From: HLUCCA09 sp038745585 | Lineage (GTDB): Bacteria > Pseudomonadota > Alphaproteobacteria > Rhodobacterales > Rhodobacteraceae | Length of the DNA: 64,000 nt | NCBI GenBank assembly: GCA_038745585.1 | Contig: JBCDLH010000002.1 | Span: 1 to 64,000, forward strand | Direction of reading: 5' to 3' | Shown here: one piece after another, positions 63,266 to 64,000 of the stretch | Layout of the letters: each line of letters begins with the position of its first letter | Position numbering within the stretch: the stretch's first letter is position 1 | The notes under the pieces: model-generated | Seen by the model: the letters and a program-made list of their open reading frames with translations, nothing else | The model's database searches: none | What the model was told of the DNA's origin: nothing | Program-made: the position numbers and the translations under genes

Positions 63266-64000
63266 ATGTCGGGCTTTCTTTACTTTGCAACGATCTATCT
63301 CGCCGCCGCGGTGATCGCCGTACCGCTCGCAGCGCGGTTCCGTATGGGATCGGTCCTGGGCTACCTGCTGGCCGGCGTCGCCATCGGCCCGCTCTTTGGC
63401 CTTGTCGGCGGCGAGACGGCATCGCTGCGCACCTATGCCGAATTCGGCGTCGTCATGATGCTCTTCATCATCGGGTTGGAGCTTGAGCCGCGTACGCTCT
63501 GGGGCATGCGCACGACGCTGTTGGGCCTCGGCGGGCTCCAGGTCGGGCTGACGACGCTTGCGATGATGCTGGGCGGCATGGCCCTTGGCTTGCCCTGGCA
63601 GACGGCGCTCGCGATCGGTCTCGTCCTCGCGCTCTCTTCGACGGCGATCGTGTTGCAGACGCTTACTGAAAAGGGCCTGATGAAGACACCAGGCGGCAAG
63701 TCGAGCTTTTCGGTGCTGCTGACCCAGGACGTCGCCGTCATCCCGATGTTGGCGCTCTTGCCGTTGCTCGCGGTCGCGCAGCCGGACGACGCGCAGAGCT
63801 CGCTCTTTCTCTGGGGCGCAGCCCATGCGGCCGGGGTTGAAGAGGGCGGAATGTCGCTGGTCGAGGGCCTGCCGGGCTGGCAGGTGACGCTGATGACGCT
63901 CGCGGCCGTTGCCGCCGTGATCGTCGGCGGCATGTACCTGACCCGTCCGCTCTTTCGCTTCATCCACATGGCCAAGCTGCGCGAGATCCAGACAGCGACG
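63266..64000 (+). CDS. KefB/KefC-type cation:proton antiporter, 3' end cut by window
   Basis: The first 245 residues of a CPA2-family antiporter. The start is MSGFLYFATIYLAAAVIAVP. Family segments are GSVLGYLLAGVAIGP, FGVVMMLFIIGLELEPRTLWGMR, LALSSTAIVLQTL, and GKSSFSVLLTQDVAVIPMLALL, the last holding the QD pair conserved in KefB/C. It would exchange K+ or Na+ for protons, probably for pH or electrophile protection. AGAGGATCGC precedes the ATG. The frame is open to the window edge. Confidence 0.9.
   Translation, partial: MSGFLYFATIYLAAAVIAVPLAARFRMGSVLGYLLAGVAIGPLFGLVGGETASLRTYAEFGVVMMLFIIGLELEPRTLWGMRTTLLGLGGLQVGLTTLAMMLGGMALGLPWQTALAIGLVLALSSTAIVLQTLTEKGLMKTPGGKSSFSVLLTQDVAVIPMLALLPLLAVAQPDDAQSSLFLWGAAHAAGVEEGGMSLVEGLPGWQVTLMTLAAVAAVIVGGMYLTRPLFRFIHMAKLREIQTAT

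Overview
The window is GC-rich alphaproteobacterial chromosome, most likely Rhodobacterales/Rhodobacteraceae. This is judged from the gene order of the sox, soe and nas loci and from protein sequence style; no database search was possible. It combines assimilatory nitrate use, polyamine catabolism and lithotrophic sulfur oxidation, with the edge of an integrated mobile element at the left end.

Left edge (1-3393): the end of a prophage-like element. It holds a dNMP kinase truncated by the window edge, a run of tiny overlapping genes, an excisionase-like HTH gene and a tyrosine integrase. The integrase ends about 75 bp from the 3' end of a tRNA-Val(CAC), the probable attachment site. The rest of the element lies to the left of the window.

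Nitrate block (3646-15753): nasT-nasS (ANTAR antiterminator and nitrate sensor), a leader with a strong intrinsic terminator, nrtA-nrtB-nrtCD (nitrate ABC importer with both ATPases in one chain), an FAD diaphorase, the molybdopterin nitrate reductase nasA, and cysG for siroheme. No nitrite reductase gene is in the window. After it come a SnoaL-like protein, release factor 3 (prfC), and an orphan membrane protein with repeated VDLSQPLP motifs.

Sulfite oxidation (20369-24930): soeABC, a membrane-bound molybdoenzyme that oxidises sulfite on the cytoplasmic side. It is followed by an orphan coiled-coil protein and a degenerate 20-bp tandem repeat.

Polyamine block (26636-37989): puuB and a class III aminotransferase on the minus strand. 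Divergent from them are potFGHI (putrescine/spermidine importer), a puuA-type glutamine synthetase homologue, a second puuB-type oxidase and an ANL-family ligase. Then come a DsbA-family oxidoreductase, a Bcr/CflA-type MFS exporter and mfd.

Sulfur-lithotrophy block (43930-56615): a complete sox locus. soxV-W-X-Y-Z-A-B-C-D-E-F runs on the minus strand and soxS-R-T diverges on the plus strand. Thiosulfate or sulfane sulfur bound to SoxYZ is oxidised by SoxAX, SoxB and SoxCD. SoxEF is the flavocytochrome c pair. SoxV/W/S supply thiol reductant to the periplasm. SoxR is an ArsR-family sulfur sensor, and an ATTC-N8-GAAT operator candidate lies ahead of soxX. SoeABC could dispose of sulfite arising in the cytoplasm.

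Right edge (56682-64000): a TPR protein, an AT-rich convergent spacer, a SIMPL-domain protein, a very large single-pass protein whose ends resemble type II secretion/type IV pilus parts, and the start of a KefB-type cation/proton antiporter cut by the window edge.
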